Shown here: positions 7,978-16,080 of the stretch, one piece after another
How positions within the stretch are numbered: position 1 is the first letter of the stretch
How the letters are laid out: each line of letters opens with the position of its first letter
DNA from: 3107 sp001483205
GTDB lineage: Bacteria > Pseudomonadota > Alphaproteobacteria > Rhodobacterales > Rhodobacteraceae
Assembly (NCBI GenBank): GCA_964291375.2
Contig: OZ219809.1
Location: 2,294,001-2,358,000 of the forward strand
Length of the DNA stretch: 64,000 nt
Direction: 5' to 3'
Program-made: the position numbers and the translations under genes
Notes under the pieces: generated by a model
Told to the model about the DNA's origin: nothing
The model's input: only the letters and a program-made list of their open reading frames with translations
The model's database searches: none

Positions 7978-9261
7978 ATGACGCGCCCCGGCTCAGCCAT
8001 CACAGAGCGGTCTTCGGGGCGGCTGCTCTGGCGGGAAGAGGCGGCGGTCTTTGCCCCGTCGGGTGACAGGGTGGCGCGGCGCGGCCAAAGGGGGGGCGGG
8101 GCCGTCCTCATCCCCGACACACCTGCGGCAGAGGCAATCACCGCCATCTATCCGGGGGGCATCGCCCGCCGGGGGTTTTGCGTCGCCCCGCCGGGATACA
8201 GCGCCGAGCGACCATTTATGTCCCCCGCCCGGCCCTCTCTGTGCTGTCTGACCTCCGGCACCAGCGGCACCCCCCGGATGATCGAGCGCAGCCAGCAAAG
8301 TTGGTGTGCAAGCATCCGACAGAACGCGGGCACCTGGCGGATCGGCGCGCATGACAGCTATGCGGTGCTGGGGGCGCTCAGCCACTCGCTGGCGCTTTAC
8401 GCCGCTGCCGAGGCGCTGCATCTGGGGGCTGATCTGCATTTGCTGGCCGGGGTGAGACCGGACCGGCAGGCGGCGCGTCTGGGGCGCGCGGCGGTCAGCA
8501 TTCTCTATGCCACGCCCGCGCAGGCCCGGCTGTTGCCGGAACCGCCCGGCGGTGTCTGGCCGGGCTTGCGGCTGATCCTGATCGGCGGGGCGAAGCTCGA
8601 TACGCAGACCCGCGACCGGTTGCGCCGCTTTGCGCCGAATGCCCGCCTGCATGAGTTCTATGGCGCATCCGAAACCAGTTTCATCACCCTGTCCGACAGC
8701 GACACGCCGGAAGGGTCCGTCGGGCGCGCCTATCCCGGTGTGTCGATCTCTGTCCGCGATGACGGCGGACAGCGGGTGAGGCCGGGCCGGACAGGCGAAA
8801 TCTGGGTCGAAAGCCCGTATCTTTTCAGCCGCTACCTGCGGGGGGCGACAGGTGACACCCGCCGCCGGGGGCGCGGGGGGCGTGCCCTGACCATCGGAGA
8901 GTTCGGGCGGCTGGATGCGGACGGGTATCTGTGGCTTGCCGGGCGCAGGGGGCGGATGGTGACCATCGCCGACCGGAACGTTTTTCCCGAAGAGGTCGAA
9001 ACCTGTCTGCTGGGCCTGTCCGGTATTGCGCGCGCCGCAGTGCTGGCCCGCCCGGATGAGCAGCGCGGGCACTGGCTGATTGCGTGCATTGATGCCGATG
9101 ACGGCCTGAGCGACGATGACATCCTGAAGCATTGCCGCGCCCGGCTGGGGCCGCTGAAGGCCCCGCGCCTGATCTGTCGCCCGGTCCCGTTTCCGGTGCT
9201 CGCCTCGGGCAAGCCTGACCTGCGCGCGCTCAAGGCCGTCTTATCCGGGGGTGCCCCGTGA
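7978..9261 (+). CDS. AMP-forming acyl-CoA ligase, compact form
   Basis: 427 residues, shorter than the usual ~500-550. Adenylation motifs are present: LTSGTSGTPRMIERS (P-loop; the usual Lys after Pro is Arg), EFYGASETSFIT, GEIWVESP, GEFGRLDADGYLWLAGR and the C-terminal catalytic lysine in ASGKPDLRAL. It activates a carboxylic acid to acyl-AMP and then acyl-CoA. The truncation is in the N-terminal substrate domain. The stop codon overlaps a GTG (GTGA) as if a next gene started there, but in this copy that frame is dead: the true thiolase start lies 392 bases downstream, behind a repeat and a second copy of this gene's 3' end. Confidence 0.85.
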   Translation: MTRPGSAITERSSGRLLWREEAAVFAPSGDRVARRGQRGGGAVLIPDTPAAEAITAIYPGGIARRGFCVAPPGYSAERPFMSPARPSLCCLTSGTSGTPRMIERSQQSWCASIRQNAGTWRIGAHDSYAVLGALSHSLALYAAAEALHLGADLHLLAGVRPDRQAARLGRAAVSILYATPAQARLLPEPPGGVWPGLRLILIGGAKLDTQTRDRLRRFAPNARLHEFYGASETSFITLSDSDTPEGSVGRAYPGVSISVRDDGGQRVRPGRTGEIWVESPYLFSRYLRGATGDTRRRGRGGRALTIGEFGRLDADGYLWLAGRRGRMVTIADRNVFPEEVETCLLGLSGIARAAVLARPDEQRGHWLIACIDADDGLSDDDILKHCRARLGPLKAPRLICRPVPFPVLASGKPDLRALKAVLSGGAP

Positions 9262-9272
9262 CCGCCCGCATC
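9192..9272 (+). repeat. 81-bp direct duplication, copy A (3' end of the ligase gene)
   Basis: Identical to 9587-9667 at 75 of 81 positions. It covers the last 22 codons of the ligase, its stop and the first bases of a GTG-started frame. Three of the six differences are synonymous in the ligase frame and three change an amino acid. Confidence 0.9.
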
Positions 9273-9282
9273 GTCGCGGGTC

Positions 9283-9586
9283 TGATCCCGCCCGGTCGCA
9301 AGGCCGGACGGATGGTTGGCCGCCAGTGCGCTAATATACAGAAAGACCTCTGCATAAGACTGTATCGCCCCCCAAATGTCCCGCCCGGCGCTTGCGTCGG
9401 GCAGCGCCTGCCTGCCCCCCGGCAGGCGCTCAAAACGTTTCAACCTGTTGCAGCATATGGGCTTTATGGAAAGATCATCGCCAATGTGGAATATAGCGAA
9501 AAGCGCCCGCCCAGGCAGGCGGCTGCCCGGCATTCCGCCGGGCGGGACAGGTTGGCCACTGATGCGCCCTTATGCAGGGGTCTTTC
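9283..9586. repeat. Modular dispersed repeat between the two copies of the ligase end
   Basis: Fills the gap between ligase and thiolase. Modules in order: CCCGGTC-GCAA-GGCCGG hairpin, GGATGGTTGGCCGCCAGTGC, tip AAAGACCTCTGCATAAG, CTTG-loop GC hairpin, CATATGGGCTTTATGGAAAG, GCGCCCGCCCAGGCAGGCGG, GTTGGCCACTGATGCGCC and the right tip TTATGCAGGGGTCTTT. It is flanked by the 81-bp duplication. Confidence 0.85.
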
Positions 9587-9667
9587 TCCGGTGCTCGCCT
9601 CGGGCAAGCCTGATCTGTGCGCGCTTGAGGCCGCCTTGTCCGGGGGTGCCCCGTGACCGCCCGCATC
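9587..9667 (+). repeat. 81-bp direct duplication, copy B
   Basis: Second copy of the ligase 3' end. Its final GTGACCGCCCGCATC is the start of the intact thiolase frame, so this copy keeps the ancestral junction with the downstream gene, while copy A keeps the junction with the upstream gene. Confidence 0.9.
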
Positions 9668-10807
9668 ACCGCGGCGCGGCGCAGCCCGGTCGTGCCACGG
9701 GGCGGCGCGCTCTCCCGGCTCGACATCCACCAGCTTGGCGCGCCGGTCGTCCGGGCCTGTCTTGCCGATGCCGGGCTGGAGCCGGGCAACGTCGATGAGG
9801 TCATCGTCTCGAACGCCCTCGGCGCGGGCGGCAATCCGGCGCGTCTGGTGGCGCTGGCCGCCGGGCTGCCGGAGCACGTCGCCGGGCTGACCATCGACCG
9901 CCAATGCGCGGGCGGCCTTGATGCGCTGTTGCTGGCCAGGGCACTGATCGAAAGCAGTCAGGCGGATATTGTCATCGCCGGCGGGGTCGAGAGCTATTCC
10001 CGCAGGCCGCTGCGCTTTCGCACTGATCCCGGCGGCGGCGCGCCCCGGCAATATGACCGGCCCGCCTTTTCCCCCTTTCCCGACCGCGATCCGGAGATGG
10101 CGGTGGCGGCGGACCGGCTGGCCCGAAGCCTTGGCATCAGCCGGGGGCAGCAGGACGATTGGGCGATTGCCAGCCATCGGGCCGCACTTGAGGCCCGCGC
10201 CCGGCTGTGCGCCGAGATCGTGCCGCTGGCGGGGGTGGAGCATGACGCCTTTACCAGGGTGCTGACGGCGGAGCATTGCCGTCGTGCGAGGGGGCTTGCC
10301 GGGGACATCACCGCCGCCAATGCCGCGGTTGCCGCGGATGCCGCAGCGTTTTGTGTCGTTGCGTCGGAGAGGGCGGCCCGGTCATGCAGCCGCCCCGGTC
10401 TGAGGCTGTCGGCGGGGGCAACCCGTGGCGGCGCGCCGGACTGTCCGGGGCTGGCCCCGGTTGCGGCGATCCGGGATGCGCTTTGCCGGGCGGCGATCAC
10501 GCCGGATGACCTGTTGGTGGCCGAGATCATGGAGGCTTACGCGGCGCAGGCCATCGCCTGTGTGAGGCGCGCCGGGCTGAGGCCGGAGGCTGTCAACCCC
10601 GGTGGCGGTGCGTTGGCGCGCGGGCATCCTGTGGGGGCGTCGGGGGCGGTGCTTGCGGTCCGGCTGTGGCATGAGCTGATGGCGCGGGGGGCGGCGACGG
10701 CGGCGGTCACGGGCTGGCGGCGATTGCGGCGGCGGGCGGAATCGGAACCGCACTGGTCATGTCGAAGACCCCTGCATGATGTCCGGGTCCGGGAGAGACA
10801 TGGGTGA
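9653..10807 (+). CDS. Thiolase-family acyltransferase, C-terminus frameshifted
   Basis: 384-residue frame from a GTG at 9653. Thiolase signatures: DRQCAGGLDALLLA (acyl-accepting Cys), AGGVESYSRRPL, EIMEAYAAQAIA and GGGALARGHPVGASGA (catalytic His). The conserved frame breaks at the six-G run 10685-10690: the annotated frame continues as WRRLRRRAESEPHW into repeat DNA, whereas adding one G gives HGLAAIAAAGGIGTALV, a normal thiolase end, with a stop at 10777-10779 formed by the repeat tip. Even then the second catalytic Cys of the usual C-x-GGG motif is Ala. It probably works with the acyl-CoA ligase; whether it condenses, cleaves or is inactive cannot be told. Confidence 0.75.
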   Translation: MTARITAARRSPVVPRGGALSRLDIHQLGAPVVRACLADAGLEPGNVDEVIVSNALGAGGNPARLVALAAGLPEHVAGLTIDRQCAGGLDALLLARALIESSQADIVIAGGVESYSRRPLRFRTDPGGGAPRQYDRPAFSPFPDRDPEMAVAADRLARSLGISRGQQDDWAIASHRAALEARARLCAEIVPLAGVEHDAFTRVLTAEHCRRARGLAGDITAANAAVAADAAAFCVVASERAARSCSRPGLRLSAGATRGGAPDCPGLAPVAAIRDALCRAAITPDDLLVAEIMEAYAAQAIACVRRAGLRPEAVNPGGGALARGHPVGASGAVLAVRLWHELMARGAATAAVTGWRRLRRRAESEPHWSCRRPLHDVRVRERHG

Positions 10808-10896
10808 TGGGTTTCACAAGACCGGGGCGGGCGCTGCCCGGTGCAAGCGCCGGGCGGGACATTCGGGGGGCGCTACAGCCTTATGAAGAGGTCTTC
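10764..10896. repeat. Dispersed repeat with perfect 7-bp ends
   Basis: GAAGACC...GGTCTTC termini; inside are ATGTCCGGGTCCGG..GGGTTTCACAAG (shared with 45174-45240 and 61065-61115), the CAAG-loop GC hairpin and CTACAGCCTTATGAAGAGG. The left tip supplies the stop codon of the restored thiolase frame. Confidence 0.8.
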
Positions 10897-10898
10897 GG

Positions 10899-11027
10899 TC
10901 ACTGATTTTGCAGTGCCTGTTCCACATTCCCCATGAATTGCCCCATGCAAGCAAGCACGGCGTCTTGGTGCTTCAGAATATGATCAATGCTGGATCCCCC
11001 TTCCCGGCCACATATAGCCGAAACGGG
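10899..11027 (-). pseudogene. Possible orphan C-terminal coding fragment
   Basis: Open frame ending SIDHILKHQDAVLACMGQF and then MGNVEQALQNQ, with protein-like composition but no ATG, GTG or TTG start before the upstream stop at 11028-11030. It directly abuts the repeat ending at 10896. It could be the remnant of a gene cut by the repeat, or chance. Not recognised. Confidence 0.2.
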
Positions 11028-11049
11028 TCAGCCCTGCAAAGGCGCGCCG

Positions 11050-11511
11050 TCACCCCCCGCCTTCAGCCACCCCGTTCCACTGAAACGCCCCATCAGCCCC
11101 AAGCGGCGAAAACGGGTTCCAGGCGATTTCCCACATATGCCCGTCCGGGTCAGCGAAATAGCCATGATACCCACCCCAGAACACATCCTGCGCCGGTTTG
11201 ATGATCCTTGCCCCGGCCTCGGCGGCCCGACGCAGAAACGGCGCGACCTCTTCCCTGGACCGCAGATTATGCGCAAGGGTGATCCCCGAGAACCCGCCGA
11301 TCCCGGCGGCGTCAATCCCCAGCTCTTCGGCCAGCATCGCCTTCGGATACAGGCCGAGCGTCTGCCCGATCAGGTCAAAGGCGACAACCCCGTCCGGGCT
11401 TTCGACCGGTTGCCAGCCAAGCGCCATATAAAACGCCCGCGACCGGTCCATATCGGCAACCCCCAGGGTGATCAGACTGACACGCTGTTCCATAACGGCT
11501 CCTGTTTTCAT
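11050..11511 (-). CDS. VOC-family protein (glyoxalase/bleomycin-resistance fold)
   Basis: 153 residues with two beta-alpha-beta-beta-beta repeats typical of the vicinal oxygen chelate fold: RVSLITLGVADMDRSRAFY in the first half and GYHGYFADPDGHMWEIAWN in the second, where the D-P-D-G-H segment carries usual metal ligands. The substrate is unknown; many members are small-molecule lyases or dioxygenases. The start overlaps the stop of the hydrolase gene by four bases (ATGA), so the two are translationally coupled. Confidence 0.85.
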   Translation of the reverse strand: MKTGAVMEQRVSLITLGVADMDRSRAFYMALGWQPVESPDGVVAFDLIGQTLGLYPKAMLAEELGIDAAGIGGFSGITLAHNLRSREEVAPFLRRAAEAGARIIKPAQDVFWGGYHGYFADPDGHMWEIAWNPFSPLGADGAFQWNGVAEGGG

Positions 11512-12266
11512 GGCTTGTCCTCCTGCGCGCCCGACACATCCTCAATCGCGGCCCCGATCAGCGCCAGACAGCCGGGCGACGAAAAGCGGTGATCCGCCCC
11601 CCTGACCAGCGTCAGGCGGATGTCATCGCCCTCGGCATGATCAAAAAGCCGCAGCGCCACCGACATGTCCACATCCGCATCCGCCGAGCCTTGCAGGAAC
11701 CGGACAGGGCAGGCCAGCCGCAGAGGGCCGCGCAGGACCAGCCGCTTGCGGCCATCCTCGATCAGCCTGCGGGTGATGACATAGGGCGCGTCCGAATAGT
11801 CCGACGGCAGTTCGACCCGCCCCTTTTCCGCCAGATCAGCCCTTTGCGCGGCATCAAACCCGGCCCACATGTCGTCTTCGGTGAAATCGGGGGCGGCGGC
11901 GATCCCCACCAGCCCGGCGACGTGCGCGGGCATGGCGCGGGCGACCAGAAGCGCAATCCAGCCGCCCATTGAAGAGCCGACCAGCACCTGCGGCCCCCGG
12001 GTCAGCGCCCTGATTGCCGCCATCGCGTCTTCGGCCCAGTCCCCGATGCAGCCGTCGGTGAAATCCCCCGAGGACTGCCCGTGCCCGGAATAGTCAAAGC
12101 GCAGAAAGGCGCGGGAACGGGTGCGCGCCCATGCTTCAAGATGGGTGGCTTTGGTTCCGGTCATGTCCGAGGCGAAACCGCCGAGAAAGACCACGCCCGG
12201 CTGTTTGCCGTCGGTGCGGGCAAAGGCGATCCGGCGGCCCTGATCGGTTGTGATGAAGTCCGGCAT
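11508..12266 (-). CDS. Alpha/beta hydrolase (serine esterase type)
   Basis: 252 residues. Oxyanion loop VVFLGGFASDMTGTK, nucleophile elbow VLVGSSMGGWIALL (Ser), probable Asp in LQGSADADVD and His in VRGADHRFSSP. No signal peptide, so cytoplasmic. It belongs to the BEM46/YqiA-like esterases, often annotated as prolyl-oligopeptidase-like hydrolases; the substrate is unknown. It is first gene of a two-gene unit with the VOC protein and is divergent from thrS, with a 180-base gap. Confidence 0.87.
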   Translation of the reverse strand: MPDFITTDQGRRIAFARTDGKQPGVVFLGGFASDMTGTKATHLEAWARTRSRAFLRFDYSGHGQSSGDFTDGCIGDWAEDAMAAIRALTRGPQVLVGSSMGGWIALLVARAMPAHVAGLVGIAAAPDFTEDDMWAGFDAAQRADLAEKGRVELPSDYSDAPYVITRRLIEDGRKRLVLRGPLRLACPVRFLQGSADADVDMSVALRLFDHAEGDDIRLTLVRGADHRFSSPGCLALIGAAIEDVSGAQEDKP

Positions 12267-12446
12267 GGCGGTGCGCGCCCCCTTGGGTTTGCTGTTGTGC
12301 CCGGTTCAGACCTGTAGCGCCCCCGTGCCTTATATGCAAATGCGGGCGGCAGGGGGCAGGGGGCTGTTGACTTCCGGCACCGAACCCGCCAAAAGCCCCG
12401 GCGACACAACCCGCAACCGGGCGTTCCTGTAGGCGCCAAACCGACG

Positions 12447-12470
12447 AGGAGGCCATAAAATGGCGCAAAT
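12447..12470 (+). promoter_or_regulatory. Probable ancestral thrS ribosome site and start codon
   Basis: AGGAGG (12447-12452), 7-base spacer, then ATGGCGCAAAT (12460-12470). Alphaproteobacterial ThrRS commonly begins MAQI-LTFPDG; here MAQ is read and then repeat DNA follows, putting this ATG out of frame with the rest of thrS. Confidence 0.6.
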
Positions 12471-12531
12471 GAGGCGGCGCGGCCAATATGTCTCTTGGCA
12501 GGTGCTGCGCCAATATGTCAGAGGTCATTTT
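12471..12531. repeat. Dispersed repeat fragment inside the 5' end of thrS
   Basis: About 60 bp with two CCAATATGTC units (12483 and 12510). The end CCAATATGTCAGAGGTCATTTTA is the exact reverse complement of the repeat edge near 60939-60960 (TGACCTCTGACATATTGG). Its length is 1 mod 3, so it breaks the old frame and offers new ATGs. Confidence 0.75.
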
Positions 12532-14473
12532 ACTGACATTTCCCGACGGCACGGCGCGCCTGTTCGACCCCGGCACAACCCCCGCGCAGGTGGCCGCCGG
12601 CATTTCCGCCTCTCTGGGCAAACGGGCCATTTCCGCCACCGTGAACGGCCAACACTGGGACATGCAGTGGCCGATCCGTGAAGACGCCCGAATTGCCATC
12701 CACACGATGAAGGACGACGCCCCGGCGCTTGAGTTGATCCGGCATGACCTCGCCCATATCATGGCGCGGGCGGTGCAGGAGCTTTGGCCCGAGACAAAGG
12801 TCACCATCGGCCCGGTGATCGAAAACGGCTGGTATTACGATTTCGACCGGGCAGAGCCGTTCACCCCCGAAAACCTCGGCCTGATCGAGGCCCGAATGAA
12901 AGAGATCATCAACGCCCGCGACCCGATCACCACCGAAATATGGGACCGCGCGCGGGCGATCCGCCACTATCGGGACAATGGCGAACCCTACAAGGTGGAA
13001 CTGATCGAGGCGATTCCGGGCGATGAGCCTTTGCGCATGTATTGGCACGGGAATTGGCAGGATTTATGCCGGGGGCCGCATTTGCAGCATACGGGTCAGG
13101 TTCCGGCGGATGCCTTCCGGCTGATGAGTGTTGCCGGGGCATACTGGCGCGGGGACAGCAACCGGGCGATGCTGCAACGCATCTACGGGGTTGCCTTTCG
13201 CAACCGGGGTGACCTGAAGGCGCATCTGACCTTTCTGGAAGAGGCCGAACGGCGCGACCATCGCCGCCTGGGACGGCAGATGAAGCTGTTCCACATGCAG
13301 GAAGAAGCGCCGGGGCAAGTGTTCTGGCATCCCGACGGCTGGACGATCTATACCGGGTTGCAGGACTATATGCGCCACAAACAGCGGGCGGGCGGCTATG
13401 TCGAGGTCAACACGCCCCAGGTGGTGGACCGCAAGCTGTGGGAAGCCTCCGGTCACTGGGAGAAATTCCGCGATCACATGTTCATCGTCGAGGTGGACGA
13501 AGAGAACGCGCGGGAAAAGGCCGTCAATGCGCTGAAGCCGATGAATTGCCCCTGCCATGTGCAGATTTATAACCAGGGGATCAGGAGCTATCGCGACCTG
13601 CCCCTGCGGATGGCCGAGTTCGGCAGTTGCAACCGCTATGAACCGTCCGGCGCGCTGCACGGGATTATGCGGGTGCGCGGCTTTACCCAGGATGACGGGC
13701 ATATTTTCTGCACCGAGGGGCAGGTTGAAAGCGAAACGGCGCGGTTTATCAGTTTCTTGTCAGAGGTTTATCGCGATCTGGGGTTTGCGGAGTTCTCGGT
13801 CAAGTTTTCTGACCGGCCGGAGCTGCGCGCCGGGTCCGATGCGGTCTGGGACAAGTCCGAGGCGGCGCTGAGGGCAGCAACCGAGGCCGCCGGGTGCGCT
13901 TTTGACCTCAACCCCGGCGAGGGCGCGTTCTACGGGCCGAAGCTCGAGTTCGTTCTGACCGACGCTATCGGGCGCGACTGGCAGTGCGGCACCTTGCAGG
14001 TGGATTTCGTGCTGCCTGAGCGGTTGGGGGCAACCTATATCGGCGCGGATGGCGAGAAACACCGCCCGGTGATGCTGCATCGGGCCTGCATCGGCAGTTT
14101 TGAGCGCTTCATCGGTATTCTGATTGAAGAGCACGCGGGCCGGTTGCCGTTCTGGCTGGCCCCGCGTCAGGTGGTTGTTGCCTCTATCGTCTCGGACGCC
14201 GACGGGTATGTCGGGGATGTGACGGCAAGGCTGTGCGCCGCCGGGGTGCGGGCCGAGGCGGATGTGCGCAATGAAAAGATCGGCTATAAGGTGCGCGAGC
14301 ATTCGCACGCCAAGGTGCCGGTTCTGCTGGCGGTGGGGATGAAAGAGGTGGATGAGGGCACGGTGACGGTCCGCAGGCTCGGGGAGAAGCGGACGGAAGT
14401 TCAGGCGCTCGACGATATTGTGGCCGCGCTTTCAGAGGAGGCCGCGCCGCCGGATGCGGGGCGCGGTTCATAA
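12515..14473 (+). CDS. thrS: Threonyl-tRNA synthetase
   Basis: Charges tRNA-Thr in the cytoplasm. About 652 residues from the ATG at 12515: TGS domain from LTFPDGTARLFDPG, editing/SAD domain with HDLAHIMARAVQELW, catalytic core with zinc Cys in MKPMNCPCHVQIY, motif 2 in FGSCNRYEPSGALHG, motif 3 in GSFERFIGILIEEHAG, and an anticodon-binding domain after ~550. The N-terminus MSEVIL is encoded by repeat DNA and gives nearly the ancestral length. The ATG at 12488 in the same frame is the alternative start. The best ribosome site in the region belongs to the out-of-frame ATG at 12460, so initiation of this essential gene may be weak or unusual. Confidence 0.95.
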   Translation: MSEVILLTFPDGTARLFDPGTTPAQVAAGISASLGKRAISATVNGQHWDMQWPIREDARIAIHTMKDDAPALELIRHDLAHIMARAVQELWPETKVTIGPVIENGWYYDFDRAEPFTPENLGLIEARMKEIINARDPITTEIWDRARAIRHYRDNGEPYKVELIEAIPGDEPLRMYWHGNWQDLCRGPHLQHTGQVPADAFRLMSVAGAYWRGDSNRAMLQRIYGVAFRNRGDLKAHLTFLEEAERRDHRRLGRQMKLFHMQEEAPGQVFWHPDGWTIYTGLQDYMRHKQRAGGYVEVNTPQVVDRKLWEASGHWEKFRDHMFIVEVDEENAREKAVNALKPMNCPCHVQIYNQGIRSYRDLPLRMAEFGSCNRYEPSGALHGIMRVRGFTQDDGHIFCTEGQVESETARFISFLSEVYRDLGFAEFSVKFSDRPELRAGSDAVWDKSEAALRAATEAAGCAFDLNPGEGAFYGPKLEFVLTDAIGRDWQCGTLQVDFVLPERLGATYIGADGEKHRPVMLHRACIGSFERFIGILIEEHAGRLPFWLAPRQVVVASIVSDADGYVGDVTARLCAAGVRAEADVRNEKIGYKVREHSHAKVPVLLAVGMKEVDEGTVTVRRLGEKRTEVQALDDIVAALSEEAAPPDAGRGS

Positions 14474-14504
14474 GCGGCCCGTGACGCCCCCCCCCGCCGG
14501 AGCC

Positions 14505-15335
14505 TCACGCCTTCAGCCGATAGCCGCTCCGGAACATCGCCCAGGACAGCCCGAACACCACCAGCACCGAGGCCACACACACCGCCAGCCCCGTCCACGG
14601 CGACGCATCGGACTGACCGATAAACCCATAGCGCGCCCCGTCGATCAGATAGAAGACCGGGTTGGCCCGGCTCAGGGTCTGGAGAACCGGCGGCAGAACC
14701 TGGATCGAATAGAACGCCCCCGACAGAAACGACAGCGGCATGACGATGAAATTGGTGATCGCCGCGATCTGGTCGAACTTGTTGGCGTATATGCCGGCGA
14801 CAATCCCCAGCCCGCTCATAAACGCCGATCCCAGAAGCACAAAGACCAGCGCCCATGCCGGATGCGCAACCGACAGCCCCAGAACCGGCATCGCCACCAG
14901 GCAGATGGCCGCCGCCACCACCATCCCCCGCAACACGCCGCCCGCCGCATAGCCCAGAACCAGCTCTGTCGCCGACAGCGGCGGCATCAGCGTATCGACG
15001 ATATTGCCCTGCACCTTGCAGACGACAATCGATGACGACGAATTGGCGAACGCATTCTGAATCACCGTCATCACCAGAATGCCCGGAAACAGGAACGCGA
15101 TGAAGGGTATATCCGCCACCGGCCCCGCCGCCACATCCGCGCGCCGTGCGCCGATGGCAAGGGTGAAGATGGTCAGGAACATCCCCGCCGTGACCAGAGG
15201 CGCAAGCAGGGTCTGGCTCCAGATGGCGAGGAACCTCTGGGTCTCTCGCCGGGCAAGCGTATAAAGCCCGATCCAGTTTATGGCGTCTGTTACGGCGGGC
15301 GGGGTCTGATCGGTCGTCGGTGTCGGCATTGGCAT
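14505..15335 (-). CDS. ABC-2 type transporter permease
   Basis: 276-residue membrane protein with about six helices (LLAPLVTAGMFLTIFTLAIG; IPFIAFLFPGILVMTVIQNA; GMVVAAAICLVAMPVLGL; ALVFVLLGSAFMSGLGIVAG; VMPLSFLSGAFYSIQVLP; GLAVCVASVLVVFGLSW). The NAFANSSSSI and LSGAFYSI segments are typical of ABC-2 permeases that export polysaccharides, drugs or lipids. No ATP-binding subunit is next to it, so the ATPase must be encoded elsewhere. It converges on thrS with a 31-base gap and is divergent from gcrA. Confidence 0.88.
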   Translation of the reverse strand: MPMPTPTTDQTPPAVTDAINWIGLYTLARRETQRFLAIWSQTLLAPLVTAGMFLTIFTLAIGARRADVAAGPVADIPFIAFLFPGILVMTVIQNAFANSSSSIVVCKVQGNIVDTLMPPLSATELVLGYAAGGVLRGMVVAAAICLVAMPVLGLSVAHPAWALVFVLLGSAFMSGLGIVAGIYANKFDQIAAITNFIVMPLSFLSGAFYSIQVLPPVLQTLSRANPVFYLIDGARYGFIGQSDASPWTGLAVCVASVLVVFGLSWAMFRSGYRLKA

Positions 15336-15374
15336 CGGTGTCTTTCCTGTCGGCGGCTTTTTGCGCCTGGGTTC

Positions 15375-15402
15375 TTGTATCCTTTTTCACCATGATTAGA
15401 AT
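15375..15402 (+). promoter_or_regulatory. Candidate sigma-70 promoter of gcrA
   Basis: TTGTAT (15375-15380), 16-base spacer, TAGAAT (15397-15402), 72 bases before the gcrA start. Confidence 0.4.
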
Positions 15403-15434
15403 AGGCGGGCGAAATTTTTCATGCGGCCCGGTCG

Positions 15435-15439
15435 GAATC
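15435..15439. promoter_or_regulatory. GANTC (CcrM methylation) site in the gcrA leader
   Basis: GAATC 35 bases before the gcrA start. In alphaproteobacteria GcrA acts at promoters bearing CcrM-methylated GANTC, so the site allows feedback; a single 5-base match may also be chance. Confidence 0.35.
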
Positions 15440-15473
15440 GCCGGTTGGGGCCGCAGTCAGGTGGGAAAAGCAC

Positions 15474-16034
15474 ATGCCATGGACCGATGAGCGTGTCGAG
15501 ACGCTGAAGAAACTCTGGATCGAGGGCCAGTCGGCCAGCCAGATCGCCAAGACGCTGGGGGGGGTCACCCGCAATGCGGTGATCGGCAAGGTGCATCGTC
15601 TGGGGCTGTCCAACCGGGGCGCGGGCACTGCGCCGAAACCCGAGGCAAAGGACAAGGGGGCAAAGCCCGATGCGGCAAGGGCGGGTGCCGCCCGACCGGC
15701 TGAGGCAAAGCCTGCGGAAACCGCCTCCCCGGTGGCGGTGGTGACGCCCTTGCGCAAGACGATTGTGCCTGCCGGTCAGCCCCTGCCCCCGCAGCCCTCG
15801 GCCAACGAGATCAGCCCCGAGGCGCTGGCATCGGTGCGCGAGGTCGAGAAGACGGCAAGGAAGCTGAGCCTGATGGAGCTGACCGAACGCACCTGCAAAT
15901 GGCCGGTCGGTGACCCGGCGACGGATGAGTTCTGGTTCTGCGGGCTGGCCGCGCAGCCGGGCAAACCCTATTGTCAGGCCCATGTCGGCATTGCCTTTCA
16001 ACCGGCGTCGTCGCGCCGCGACCGTCGGCGCTGA
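15474..16034 (+). CDS. gcrA: GcrA cell-cycle regulator
   Basis: 186 residues. The N-terminal ~45 residues are the typical DNA-binding helix-turn-helix (PWTDERVETLKKLWIEGQSA, then QIAKTLGGVTRNAVIGKVHR). A variable Ala/Pro/Lys-rich linker (~50-125) leads to the conserved C-terminal part CKWPVGDPATDEFWFCG with ..KPYCQAHVGIAFQ, which in GcrA contacts sigma-70. GcrA works with the methyltransferase CcrM to time transcription of cell-division genes. The gene is single, with its own promoter and a GANTC in the leader. Confidence 0.95.
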   Translation: MPWTDERVETLKKLWIEGQSASQIAKTLGGVTRNAVIGKVHRLGLSNRGAGTAPKPEAKDKGAKPDAARAGAARPAEAKPAETASPVAVVTPLRKTIVPAGQPLPPQPSANEISPEALASVREVEKTARKLSLMELTERTCKWPVGDPATDEFWFCGLAAQPGKPYCQAHVGIAFQPASSRRDRRR

Positions 16035-16080
16035 TCCTGCCCGCAAGCGGGCGGGCACCGGGACGAAGGGGCGGGACTTC

